From NCBI GenBank assembly GCA_016715245.1, contig JADKAS010000033.1, forward strand, positions 205,389-269,388: a stretch of 64,000 nt of DNA, in the 5' to 3' direction. This DNA comes from Saprospiraceae bacterium (GTDB lineage Bacteria > Bacteroidota > Bacteroidia > Chitinophagales > Saprospiraceae). A program made the translations under genes and the position numbers. This document shows, piece by piece, positions 1 to 8,124 of the stretch (position 1 is its first letter; each line of letters starts with the position of its first letter). The notes below the pieces were generated by a model. The model made no database searches. It was not told where the DNA came from and saw nothing but the letters and a program-made list of their open reading frames with translations.

Positions 1-884
1 GGTGCTTCACTGCCAAAAATATCATTTAAACCCCAGGAAGCATTGGTGACCACCACAAATGCTCCTTGCGCTCCATTACTTTGATTATATAGTTTCCTTT
101 GATTATAAGCATAAACATAGGAAGCAATGGCATTGGCTTCCGTTCCTTGCCCATATTTTACAAACATAATTTTTACATTCCAATTGATTCCACTTACCCC
201 GATACCATTATTCCCCCTTGCTCCGGTTATACCACAAACAGGAGTGCCATGAGACCCTGCTTCACTAAGGTCGTCAGATCCGGCTGTGACATTCCAGCCC
301 CGGTAGTCATCAATATAACCATTGTTGTCATCATCAATTCCATTTGAGGGAATCTCAGCGTGATTAATCCAAAGATTACCGATCAGGTCAGGGTGATTAA
401 GATTTATCCCTTCGTCGATGACACAAATCACGATAGTATCCCCTGCACTGGTTATTCCGCCTGTAGTAATATCCCACGCCAGGTCCATATCAAGATCAGC
501 ATTCAAGACTCCACCATTACCATTATTGATATATTGCCATTGTTGAGGAAATAATGGATCGTCAGGAATATTTCTTTCTTCAATAAAATGATTGGCTTGT
601 ACATACATTACATCAGGGTGGTTTTTCAATTCCTCCAATTCAACTTCGTGGTTGGCATCAGAAAAAACAATGTGTTCCAGACAAAGAGGCACTGACAGTA
701 ATGAAGTTTTATAAAAAGCAGGAACAGAGCGGTTTTTTGCTTTATTCTGGTAAAATTTTTCGGCGGCTTTGGCATCCTTCCATTTAATAATAAATTCATT
801 AGGTACAACTTTCTGAGAATAACCGAAAAAAGCAGATATCAATAAAATTGACCACATAAGAAAATGTAAGACGCTCTTGAACAT
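1..884 (-). CDS. Secreted subtilisin-like serine peptidase (S8), 3' end outside window
   Basis: About 294 N-terminal residues are visible; the gene runs off the left edge. The product begins with a signal peptide ending in GYSQ (residues 1-24). A prodomain-like stretch follows, with FIIKWKDA near residue 31, which is typical of the S8 inhibitor propeptide. The catalytic core then starts: VICVIDEG carries the catalytic Asp (about D157) and GSHGTPVCG carries the catalytic His (about H212). The Ser box and any C-terminal T9SS sorting domain lie beyond the window. An acidic DDDNNGYIDD segment near residue 184 looks like the calcium-binding insertion common in Bacteroidota subtilases. The start was chosen because it gives a clean signal peptide and lies just downstream of a TAATTTTG box. 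The family is secure; the substrate is unknown. Confidence 0.9.
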   Translation of the reverse strand, partial: MFKSVLHFLMWSILLISAFFGYSQKVVPNEFIIKWKDAKAAEKFYQNKAKNRSVPAFYKTSLLSVPLCLEHIVFSDANHEVELEELKNHPDVMYVQANHFIEERNIPDDPLFPQQWQYINNGNGGVLNADLDMDLAWDITTGGITSAGDTIVICVIDEGINLNHPDLIGNLWINHAEIPSNGIDDDNNGYIDDYRGWNVTAGSDDLSEAGSHGTPVCGITGARGNNGIGVSGINWNVKIMFVKYGQGTEANAIASYVYAYNQRKLYNQSNGAQGAFVVVTNASWGLNDIFGSEA

Positions 885-904
885 ATACGAAATTAAACAA
901 ATAA

Positions 905-912
905 CAAAATTA
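905..912 (-). promoter_or_regulatory. -7 promoter box (TAATTTTG) for the subtilase gene
   Basis: The minus-strand octamer TAATTTTG fits the Bacteroidota consensus TAnnTTTG and lies 20 nt upstream of the ATG at 884. No convincing -33 TTTG is present at the expected distance. Confidence 0.4.
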
Positions 913-1282
913 CAAAAATTATCCTATCATCTTATTCCTGTTTCTGCCATTTATATAAAATGTTGCAGAACACGACAATTCCCTGAACTATAAAATAAAT
1001 CAAATATACCTAAAATAAATTTGATTATTAAAAAAAATATACCATGGTCAGTTCAACATAGTAACATCAAAATATTTATCAAAACAAAATTTAAACTCAA
1101 TGCAAGAATAATTAACACTAATGTTTCAATAAAAACAAACTATAAAATTAAAATTTCAAGAAGAAGCTGACATACCATCTTTTTATTTTATTTAAATAAC
1201 AATCACTACAAAAAAATGTTAATATTTGAACAAATTATAATAATTTTTAATGTATTATATACTACATAATTAAACTAGTACG

Positions 1283-1290
1283 TATATTTG
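1283..1290 (+). promoter_or_regulatory. -7 promoter box (TATATTTG)
   Basis: TATATTTG matches TAnnTTTG and lies 39 nt before the ATG at 1330. Transcription would begin a few bases downstream. This argues against the in-frame TTG at 1288, inside the box, being the start codon. Confidence 0.45.
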
Positions 1291-1329
1291 TATTTTGTAA
1301 TATATAATTGTAATTTTCAAACTAGGTTT

Positions 1330-3402
1330 ATGAATAAGAAAATGCACTTTACGATTGTCCTTTTGTTATGTTTTGGTTGCCTGTCGGTTGTGGCCCAGAA
1401 ACAGGTATACAAGGCAAAACTTCAATACGATATGGGTCAGTACTCTTTAGCAAAAGAAGGAATACAGGATTATCTGGCAGATTTCCCTGCGGATATGGAA
1501 GCCCATCTCCTGCTAGCAAAATGCCATTATGCTTTGGGCAAATGGAATGATTGTATAAATAGAGTTGAAAAAATTATCCATCTGACAAATATTCCTGCAG
1601 ATGTACATGAGTTATATGGAAAAGTCCTTAAACAAGTCGGAAGATTCGAAGAAGCCAAAAAACATTTTGAAATATTTGCGCTGCAAAACCGGGAAAAAGG
1701 CAGTTTACATATAAAAAGTGCAGAGTTTGCCATGGAAGCAATGGCCCGAGAATCAAAATATGATATCATTTCCCTTCCTTATAACAGTAGCACCTCCGAC
1801 TTTGGGCTTACATTTTATCAGAACGTTCCGGTTTTTTCCTCTTTCAGAACAGATATACTGATGGATGAGATGCAAAAAACATCCAATGCCTATAACGGAG
1901 TACAAAAAAGTTTTTTTTATTCAAACAAAAAACATCATTTCATCAAAGGCCTGAACAACAAACTTGACGGTATTGGTCCTTTGAGTTTTTCCAGCAACGG
2001 CGAATATTGTGCCATGATTGAATCATACATGACTGTTGATTGCAACATCCGTTGTGAAAAAAATAATGGTGTACTTTATCTGGCTAAAATCAGCAAAACC
2101 GGTGATATAACAGAAAATCATGCATTCGTTCATAATGAAGCAGGGTCTTCCATACATAGTGCGCACATTGCGTATGACGGGAAAGCACTTTACTTTTCAT
2201 CTGACAGACCGGGAGGTTTCGGAGGATTTGACCTTTATGTAAGTTATAAGAAAAACAACTTCTGGTCATTACCTGAAAACCTGGGACCGGAAATCAATAC
2301 ATCAGGAAATGAACTTACACCTTATTACAACAACGGTGAATTATTATTTGCTTCAGACCTGTTACCGGGATTTGGTGGTTATGACATTTTTCAATCAAAA
2401 GTAGAAAACGGTAACTGGTCTTTGGTAAAAAACATGGAATATGGTATCAACTCCATAGGAGATGACTACTTTCCTGTGTTTAATTCCAAAGGTGAAATGT
2501 TTATAACTTCAAATCGTTTGGGAGGAAAAGGCGAACACGATATTTACAAGGCAATTAAGGTTGTCAATGATGAAGAACCTTTGCTTTCAGCTGTAGAGGT
2601 AGATTTGATTCCTCCGGCAGTTTCCCTTGAAAGCCTCGAAGATAAACACGCTAAAAACCCTCAAAGCAATACAAAAACAGTCGCTTTGAAAAGCAATGAA
2701 GCAGTAAAAACAAATTCTGTATTTGTTCTTCCCGAATTTGACAGAAAAGAAATAGGTATGCCTGCCGCTGAATTCTCTCTCGATGGAGCAAGAAGAATTG
2801 CCATGGGTAATATAGCCCCTACCGGAGAAGTATTTTTTATTCAACTCGCTTCGGTTACCCATCTTGAACCCAATATTTCGAAATTCAGCCCTTTGGTCAG
2901 GTACGGCAATATCTATAAAATGAATGTAAACAAGTTTATTAAAATCAGGCTTGGTTATTTTACAGATAGGAAAGATGCCGATGAAACACTCAGAAATATC
3001 AAAAAGAAAGGGTTTCCTGATGCCTTTATAACAAAAGAATCTCTGGTATATTCAAATATGGAACTTCTGATGAGCAAGCTCGAAGAAGATCATACCGTTA
3101 TGCCGGAAGAATCAAAAGGAAATTCAAAAAAAGATCAGGTCAAAATCTATGGCGAAGGAGGAAAATACAAGGTTCGTCTGGCGTCATATGAAGATCCAAT
3201 CTGGTTTGATATAAACAAAGTAAAAGATCTGGGCCGAATAGAACAATGGACAAAAGGAAGTTGGACCATCTTTATCCTGGCGGGTTTTAAAGATTTGGAA
3301 GAAGCAAAAGAGGCTGAAATTCAGGCAATAAACCGTGGCTTTAAGACGGCAGAAGTGGTAATTGATACCGGCGGCATTCTCGAAAGGCTGGTAAGAAATT
3401 AA
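1330..3402 (+). CDS. TPR-PD40 beta-propeller-SPOR envelope protein
   Basis: A 690-residue secreted protein. The N-terminus (MNKKMHFTIVLLLCFGCLSV, then VAQ) is a signal peptide. Residues of about 20-135 are TPR-like helices (AHLLLAKCHYALGKW, ELYGKVLKQVGRFEEAKKHF). Residues of about 195-410 hold WD40-like PD40 blades with the SSDRPGGFGGFDLY and TSNRLGGKGEHDIY signatures. Two SPOR-type modules close the protein, one starting GEVFFIQLAS near 493 and one starting GGKYKVRLAS near 615, each ending in a GF-x-A helix/strand. TPR plus PD40 resembles the T9SS component PorE and related OmpA-family proteins, but here peptidoglycan-binding SPOR domains replace the OmpA domain. The likely place is the periplasm or the inner face of the outer membrane. 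The ATG at 1330 was preferred because the longer reading would start inside the promoter box. A terminator follows, so the gene appears monocistronic. Confidence 0.85.
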   Translation: MNKKMHFTIVLLLCFGCLSVVAQKQVYKAKLQYDMGQYSLAKEGIQDYLADFPADMEAHLLLAKCHYALGKWNDCINRVEKIIHLTNIPADVHELYGKVLKQVGRFEEAKKHFEIFALQNREKGSLHIKSAEFAMEAMARESKYDIISLPYNSSTSDFGLTFYQNVPVFSSFRTDILMDEMQKTSNAYNGVQKSFFYSNKKHHFIKGLNNKLDGIGPLSFSSNGEYCAMIESYMTVDCNIRCEKNNGVLYLAKISKTGDITENHAFVHNEAGSSIHSAHIAYDGKALYFSSDRPGGFGGFDLYVSYKKNNFWSLPENLGPEINTSGNELTPYYNNGELLFASDLLPGFGGYDIFQSKVENGNWSLVKNMEYGINSIGDDYFPVFNSKGEMFITSNRLGGKGEHDIYKAIKVVNDEEPLLSAVEVDLIPPAVSLESLEDKHAKNPQSNTKTVALKSNEAVKTNSVFVLPEFDRKEIGMPAAEFSLDGARRIAMGNIAPTGEVFFIQLASVTHLEPNISKFSPLVRYGNIYKMNVNKFIKIRLGYFTDRKDADETLRNIKKKGFPDAFITKESLVYSNMELLMSKLEEDHTVMPEESKGNSKKDQVKIYGEGGKYKVRLASYEDPIWFDINKVKDLGRIEQWTKGSWTIFILAGFKDLEEAKEAEIQAINRGFKTAEVVIDTGGILERLVRN

Positions 3403-3420
3403 CTAAAGAATAAATATAAG

Positions 3421-3453
3421 AAAAAGCTGTCCTTACCCGACAGCTTTTTTTTT
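3421..3453 (+). terminator. Rho-independent terminator
   Basis: AAAGCTGTC and GACAGCTTT form a perfect stem around a 7-nt loop followed by a T run, 18 nt after the stop of the TPR/PD40 gene. Confidence 0.9.
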
Positions 3454-3505
3454 GTACTTACACAAGGCAAAATAGAAATAATCATAATACTTATGTGAAA
3501 ATTTG

Positions 3506-3513
3506 TATTTTCG
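3506..3513 (+). promoter_or_regulatory. Probable -7 box (TATTTTCG) for the M28 peptidase
   Basis: It matches TAnnTTTG at all but one fixed position and lies 15 nt before the ATG at 3529, downstream of the preceding terminator. The assignment is tentative. Confidence 0.3.
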
Positions 3514-3528
3514 CACAAATTTTATTCG

Positions 3529-4776
3529 ATGTTCACAAGACTTTGGTTAATCACCATTATTGCCGTTTTAGTCGCCGGATGTAGTTCTCCCTACAAAACA
3601 GCCATTAAATATCCTGTCCAAAATATGACAGTTGATTTGCTGACCTTATCCTCTGATGAAATGGAAGGAAGAGAAACAGGAAAAGCAGGTGAAAAACTGG
3701 CAGCAGAATATATTGAAAATAGATTTTCGTCACTTGGATTGCGACCTAAAGGTGACAACAACACATTCTTTCAAACCTTTAAAAAAAAATTAAAAGCACA
3801 TCCACATGCTGAAATATCAGAATCTGACCCTGAAATTTCGGGAAGAAATGTAATCGGATATATTGACAATAAAAAACCGTATACCGTTGTCATAGGAGCC
3901 CACTATGATCATTTAGGTTATGGAGAAGGAGGAGGTTCTCTCCACGCTGGCGAAAAAGCCATCCACAACGGTGCTGATGATAATGCAAGTGGGGTTACTG
4001 GTCTTATTTACCTCGCAGAAGCACTGCAAAAAAAAGAATACGCCAATAACAACTATCTTTTCATTGCATTCTCAGGAGAGGAAAAAGGTTTATTAGGATC
4101 TAATTTTTTTATTAATAATCCTACGGTTGATAAAAACAGTATCAATTACATGATCAATATGGATATGATCGGAAGATTGGGAAAAGAAAATATTTTACTG
4201 ATTGGCGGCGTTGGCACTTCTGTCCTGTTTGAGTCATCAATCAATGAAATTAAAACCACCGGAATAAAAGTAAAAACAGAAAACAGCGGTGCCGGATCTT
4301 CAGACCATATGTCCTTTTACAATTCAGGAATTCCGGTACTAAGTTTTTTTACCGGACAACATGAAGACTATCACAAACCCAGTGATGATGCACATCTTAT
4401 CAATTATTCAGGTATGCAGTCAGTGGTGGAATATATATATTTTCTTATTGGAAAACTGGATAAAAAAGGGAAACAGATTTTTGTTAAAACACAGGACAAC
4501 ACACCTTCCACCAGGACTTTTTCGGTTACTTTAGGCGTCATGCCGGATTATCTTTATGACGGAAAAGGTATGAGACTTGATGGCGTGAGAGACGGAAAAC
4601 CTGCCAGTGCCGCCGGACTTCAAAAAGGAGATATTATTATAAAATTAGACGATATTCCGGTGGATGATATACAGATGTATATGAAGGCCCTGGCGAATTT
4701 CAAACAAGGTCAGACGATCAAAGTGTCTTTTATAAGAGATCATCAAACCAATGAAGTAAAAGTTACTTTTTTGTAA
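3529..4776 (+). CDS. M28 family zinc aminopeptidase lipoprotein with C-terminal PDZ domain
   Basis: A 415-residue protein. The signal sequence ends in a lipobox (LVAGC, Cys18), so it should be lipid-anchored. The M28 catalytic domain shows the di-zinc ligands in order: GAHYDHLG (His), NGADDNASG (Asp), SGEEKGLLGS (Glu pair), NMDMIG (Asp) and DYHKPSDD (His). A protease-associated insert is absent or very small. Residues of about 330-415 form a PDZ domain (GKPASAAGLQKGDIIIKLDD), as in related Bacteroidota periplasmic peptidases, probably for binding peptide C-termini. The expected activity is removal of N-terminal residues from peptides in the periplasm. The stop is followed directly by the next gene with only 27 nt to its ATG, so the two are probably co-transcribed. 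Confidence 0.9.
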   Translation: MFTRLWLITIIAVLVAGCSSPYKTAIKYPVQNMTVDLLTLSSDEMEGRETGKAGEKLAAEYIENRFSSLGLRPKGDNNTFFQTFKKKLKAHPHAEISESDPEISGRNVIGYIDNKKPYTVVIGAHYDHLGYGEGGGSLHAGEKAIHNGADDNASGVTGLIYLAEALQKKEYANNNYLFIAFSGEEKGLLGSNFFINNPTVDKNSINYMINMDMIGRLGKENILLIGGVGTSVLFESSINEIKTTGIKVKTENSGAGSSDHMSFYNSGIPVLSFFTGQHEDYHKPSDDAHLINYSGMQSVVEYIYFLIGKLDKKGKQIFVKTQDNTPSTRTFSVTLGVMPDYLYDGKGMRLDGVRDGKPASAAGLQKGDIIIKLDDIPVDDIQMYMKALANFKQGQTIKVSFIRDHQTNEVKVTFL

Positions 4777-4803
4777 TTGATAAAAGAAAATAAAAATATT
4801 TTC

Positions 4804-5286
4804 ATGTTCAGTGAACGACAAAAAATGGATGATTTTCTACTGTATGTATCGCTTGCCCTATTAGCCGTGGGCAATATGGTTTTGTATCGTTTTATGAACG
4901 AAAAAAATCTGGTATTTTTTAATATCAGTGTTCTTTTTTTAATATTAATGTTTATTGTATTTAAAATTTTCAGACTCGATACAAAATTTAACAAAGAAGG
5001 AATTTTGTACCGTTTTTTTCCATGGCATCTCAAAGAAAAGATGATTAAATGGGACGATATTGAATCCATCACATTCAAAAACATCAAACCTTTCAGGGAT
5101 TTCGGTGGGTACGGAATCCGGTTCCGGTATAACACCTGGGCATATATTATGAAAGGCGATCAAGCCATTGAAATAAAATGTAAAAATCAGGTCAATCTTA
5201 TACTTCTGGGTATTCTTAACAAGGAAAAAGTCATGAACGCATTGCGGCAAAACAAACATGGGCATGTCATTCTGTCTGAGAAATGA
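4804..5286 (+). CDS. Small two-span membrane protein with PH-like C-terminal domain, function unknown
   Basis: A 160-residue protein. Two hydrophobic helices lie at about residues 10-25 and 34-55 with a short loop between them. A soluble domain of about 100 residues follows with alternating strands (IKWDDIESITF, GYGIRFRYN, AIEIKCKN) and a final helix, like bacterial PH-like domains on short membrane anchors. I do not recognise a named family with confidence. The ATG at 4804 was preferred to a TTG immediately after the upstream stop at 4776. The gene sits between the M28 peptidase and the ECF sigma gene and may be co-transcribed with either. Its role cannot be stated from sequence. Confidence 0.65.
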   Translation: MFSERQKMDDFLLYVSLALLAVGNMVLYRFMNEKNLVFFNISVLFLILMFIVFKIFRLDTKFNKEGILYRFFPWHLKEKMIKWDDIESITFKNIKPFRDFGGYGIRFRYNTWAYIMKGDQAIEIKCKNQVNLILLGILNKEKVMNALRQNKHGHVILSEK

Positions 5287-5330
5287 AAAATTCTTAACTT
5301 TTTTGTAACTAATTTTAAATCTGAGCGTCT

Positions 5331-5849
5331 ATGTCACAAGAAGTGAAAAACGAACATTCCCTTTTTAAAATACCTTTTAAAGATAAGGTATACAGATTTG
5401 TTTTTAATATTGTAATGGACCCAATGGACGCTGAAGATATCATGCAGGAACTGCTGATTAAAATCTGGCGAAAAAAAGAACAATATCTCGAAATTGAAAA
5501 TAAAGAGGCCTGGTGTATGACGGTTGCCAAAAATATGGCTATCGACAAAGTCAGATCGCGAAAAATGCCTTCTTCGGACATTGATGAACACCGGGACATC
5601 TCTGACAAGACATTAAATCCGGAACAGGCATTCGAGAAAAATGAAAGTTTCAGCAATATCATGAAGTTACTTGATGAATTGCCTGAAAAACAAAAGATGA
5701 TTATTCATCTCAGGGATGTGGAAGGTTACAGTTATCAGGAGATTGCTGATATGACGGACAACAGTCTTGATTTTATCAAAGTCAGTCTTCACAGAGCCCG
5801 AAAAGCTTTAAAAGATAAATTACTTAAAAACAATATCAGAAGTATTTGA
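5331..5849 (+). CDS. ECF-type RNA polymerase sigma factor
   Basis: A 172-residue sigma-70 family protein of ECF size, with regions 2 and 4 only. Region 2 is at about residues 15-75 (DAEDIMQELLIKIWRKKE is 2.2, NKEAWCMTVAKNMAIDKVR covers 2.3-2.4). Region 4 is at about 110-165 (LPEKQKMIIHLRDVEGYSYQEIA, then the SLHRARKALK recognition helix). It should direct polymerase to a dedicated promoter set. It is followed at 5918 by a single-span membrane protein in the usual anti-sigma position, then by three DUF4252 genes. Bacteroidota genomes often pair DUF4252 genes with an ECF sigma factor, so those are the likely regulon. No promoter with the usual box was identified. Confidence 0.93.
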   Translation: MSQEVKNEHSLFKIPFKDKVYRFVFNIVMDPMDAEDIMQELLIKIWRKKEQYLEIENKEAWCMTVAKNMAIDKVRSRKMPSSDIDEHRDISDKTLNPEQAFEKNESFSNIMKLLDELPEKQKMIIHLRDVEGYSYQEIADMTDNSLDFIKVSLHRARKALKDKLLKNNIRSI

Positions 5850-5917
5850 TTTTAATAAAAAAGTCGATAATTTAATGAAACATCGCCAAAATAAAAATGA
5901 GAATTAATTGATTTACT

Positions 5918-6397
5918 ATGGATGCCAGAATAAATGATCTTTTGGAAAAATATTGGGAAGGAGAAACCACCGTTGAAGAAGAAAATATTTTAAAATCCTA
6001 TTTTCAAAATGGCCAGATTATGCCCGAACACGAGGCATTCACACCTCTTTTTGTATATTTCAATGAACAAAAGAAATTACTTTATTCTCTGCCTCCTGTT
6101 GAAGATATTATTCAAAAAAGTAACATCTCAACACCTGTCATTACATTGACATCCTATAAGAAATGGATGTATGCTATTGCCTCTGTATTCTGCCTGGTCA
6201 TCGCATCATGGTTCTTATTCAAACCTTCAAATGAATCTCTTTCCTCAACGGCTTATGTAAATGAAATAGAAGACCCGGAAGAAGCCTATCGTGTCACCAT
6301 GGAAGCACTTGCCATGGTATCTGGAAAATTACAAAAAGGAACCGAAGGCATTACCATAGGTATGGAAAATGTAAACAAAGCCAATATTTTTAAATAA
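5918..6397 (+). CDS. Single-span membrane protein, candidate anti-sigma factor
   Basis: A 159-residue protein directly downstream of the ECF sigma gene. The N-terminal cytoplasmic part opens with INDLLEKYWEGETTVEEE, a helical motif typical of short Bacteroidota anti-sigma-like proteins (they often start LLEKYWEGETSLEEE). One transmembrane helix lies at about residues 88-104 (MYAIASVFCLVIASWFLF). The remaining 50 residues would be periplasmic and include a DPEEAYRVTMEALAMVSGKLQKG helix. That short helix recurs as a C-terminal element in the family. The role is inferred from position and topology; there is no zinc-binding HxxxCxxC motif. Expected action: hold the sigma factor at the membrane until a signal releases it. 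Confidence 0.7.
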   Translation: MDARINDLLEKYWEGETTVEEENILKSYFQNGQIMPEHEAFTPLFVYFNEQKKLLYSLPPVEDIIQKSNISTPVITLTSYKKWMYAIASVFCLVIASWFLFKPSNESLSSTAYVNEIEDPEEAYRVTMEALAMVSGKLQKGTEGITIGMENVNKANIFK

Positions 6398-6455
6398 TCA
6401 ACAATTCTTATTCAGAAAAAATTCAGGAATTAATTAACCTTAAAATAAAATATAC

Positions 6456-6962
6456 ATGAAACTTTTCTCCCTTCTCTTTATAGTCATGACTTTCATCATT
6501 TCAGGGTTTGGACAAGCTGATGCTGTTGATAAATATTTTAAAGATTATCAGGAAAATGCAAATTTTTCTACGGTTTATGTCAGTCCGAAAATGTTTCAGA
6601 TGATAACCAAAGCTTCAGAAAGCCAAGATCCCGACGTGAAAGACGTACTAAAAGATCTGAAAGGTCTCAAGATTTTGAGTACAAAGGTAAAACCTGAACA
6701 AACATATTCCGAAGCAAATAGAAGGATTACCAATAAAGGATATGAAGAATTATTAACCGTCAAGGAAAAAGGATCTCTTGTACGATTTGTGACCCTTGAA
6801 AAAAGCGGGATAATCGAAGAATTATTGATGTTGGTTGGCAATAAAGAAGATTTTATTATGATTAGTTTTATTGGTAAAATCAACCTGAGCAAGTTGTCAA
6901 AACTTGCAAAAAAACTGGACATTCAGGGGGCTGAACACCTCGACAAAATCAATAAAAAATAG
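6456..6962 (+). CDS. DUF4252 secreted protein
   Basis: A 168-residue protein with a signal peptide ending near GFGQ (residue 20) and one DUF4252 domain: STVYVSPKMFQMI near residue 33, LKGLKILSTK near 65, a polar central section, and a C-terminal GKINLSKLSKLAKKLDIQG near 145. The family is known only as a conserved Bacteroidota envelope domain without an established activity. This is the first of three DUF4252-like genes behind the ECF sigma/anti-sigma pair. The gap to the next copy is 111 nt and contains a TATCTTTG box. Confidence 0.85.
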   Translation: MKLFSLLFIVMTFIISGFGQADAVDKYFKDYQENANFSTVYVSPKMFQMITKASESQDPDVKDVLKDLKGLKILSTKVKPEQTYSEANRRITNKGYEELLTVKEKGSLVRFVTLEKSGIIEELLMLVGNKEDFIMISFIGKINLSKLSKLAKKLDIQGAEHLDKINKK

Positions 6963-7048
6963 CTTTTATGGAAGGATGTCAGAATTTGATACTGATACCT
7001 TTAAAAACATAAATTTGCAGATAATTATAAACCAAATTAATAAATTAT

Positions 7049-7056
7049 TATCTTTG
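7049..7056 (+). promoter_or_regulatory. -7 promoter box (TATCTTTG)
   Basis: A full TAnnTTTG match 17 nt before the ATG at 7074. The second DUF4252 gene may therefore also have its own transcript. Confidence 0.45.
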
Positions 7057-7073
7057 GGTAAAACCACAAATGT

Positions 7074-7581
7074 ATGCGATTATTAATATTTGTAATTAGT
7101 TTTATATTAAGTTGCTCCCCCGGATATTCTCAAAAGTATCTAAAAGAATTTATAAGTGATCTTAAAAATACGGATGAATATTCTCAATGGAAAATTCCAA
7201 CAAAAGTATTTAAAAAAGAAATTAAACTTGGATTTAAAAAATCTGAAATCGAATCAAATCTCAATAAAGTAAACAGTGGTATAAATGCGGTGTATGAACA
7301 TAACACAGAAATTACGGACATGGAGATTGAAAAAGATTACCAAAATCATGGAAGACTACAAAAAAAAGATGATTAAAAATGACTCGTTTTCGGAAAAACT
7401 GAGCCTCACCAACGCGGATGAAAATATTAGCGTTTTGACCCTTGAGAAAAATGATACGGTTACAAAAATATTGGTGCTGTATCAGAAAAAATCCGAAGTC
7501 CGCGTTTATGATTTCAGTACAACCATACGTAAAAACGAATTTGATGCTTTGGTGTGGAGAAGAGAGTTTAAAAAGTTTTAA
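7074..7581 (+). CDS. DUF4252-like secreted protein (frameshifted)
   Basis: Two reading frames join into one protein of about 168 residues. The first half (MRLLIFVISFILSCSPGYSQ signal, then KYLKEFISDL) ends at a stop at 7376. The second half continues in the +1 frame through DSFSEKLSLTNADENISVLTL to a stop at 7581. Reading the A run at 7330-7334 as four rather than five A gives a continuous helix EIEKITKIMEDYKKKMIKND across the junction, so a single-base error there is likely. Length, signal peptide and neighbours match the DUF4252 copies on both sides, but the domain match is weaker. It could instead be a decayed copy. Confidence 0.6.
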
Positions 7582-7630
7582 CGGCTGAAATTAATTAAAA
7601 CTTTTCAGTTAATCCTATAAATTTTTAATT

Positions 7631-8122
7631 ATGAAATGGTATTTTATACTTTTGTGCACAGTTTTTTTATTTGCTGAAACAACTGTGGCTGGTCAAAATC
7701 AATTATCGAATGTGTTCCGGAAATTCAGAAATGATGAAGGAGTTAAACATATCAACCTATCGGGTGATGTAACCAAAATGTTGGCAGAAAAGGAAAAAAA
7801 TTTAAAATCAACTGTTCAGGAAATGCATGTATATTTATTCACTGGCAAAAGTTTTATCAATACTAATGATATTGCAAGAGTGACAAAAGCGCTCAGAGAA
7901 CAAAAATTTGAATTATTACTCGACACCAGAGATAAAAAAGACAAGATAAAAATTCATGGTGTTGAAAAAAACGGATTTATGACTGATTTATACGCTGAAG
8001 TAATATCAGGAAAAACTAAAATCTACCTCATACTCAAAGGTAATATACTCCTCAGTGAATTATCAAAAATGAACTTTGATTTTGAAGGCAGTGGGATATT
8101 AAAAAATATTGCTATTCCTTAA
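7631..8122 (+). CDS. DUF4252 secreted protein
   Basis: A 163-residue protein with a signal peptide (VFLFAETTVAGQ, to about residue 22). The body has the DUF4252 arrangement: GVKHINLSGDVTKMLAE near residue 38, a VQEMHVYLFTG strand near 62, and the C-terminal KGNILLSELSKMNFDF near 138, where the family usually has a G-x-I/L-x-L-x-x-L motif. It is the last gene of the ECF-linked cluster and ends 2 nt from the convergent folE gene. No separate terminator is evident. Confidence 0.8.
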   Translation: MKWYFILLCTVFLFAETTVAGQNQLSNVFRKFRNDEGVKHINLSGDVTKMLAEKEKNLKSTVQEMHVYLFTGKSFINTNDIARVTKALREQKFELLLDTRDKKDKIKIHGVEKNGFMTDLYAEVISGKTKIYLILKGNILLSELSKMNFDFEGSGILKNIAIP

Positions 8123-8124
8123 AT

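Larger units (their letters stand above)
885..1329. other. AT-rich divergent intergenic region
   Basis: This stretch of about 445 bases separates the leftward subtilase from the rightward TPR/PD40 gene. It is extremely A+T-rich with many poly-A and poly-T runs. Apart from a -7-like box at each end I see no RNA gene, ordered repeat or credible small ORF. Confidence 0.5.

Noticed and set aside
99..554. Two plus-strand open frames over the subtilase gene
   Set aside because: The minus strand encodes an unambiguous S8 domain with Asp and His motifs. The plus-strand frames are its shadows.
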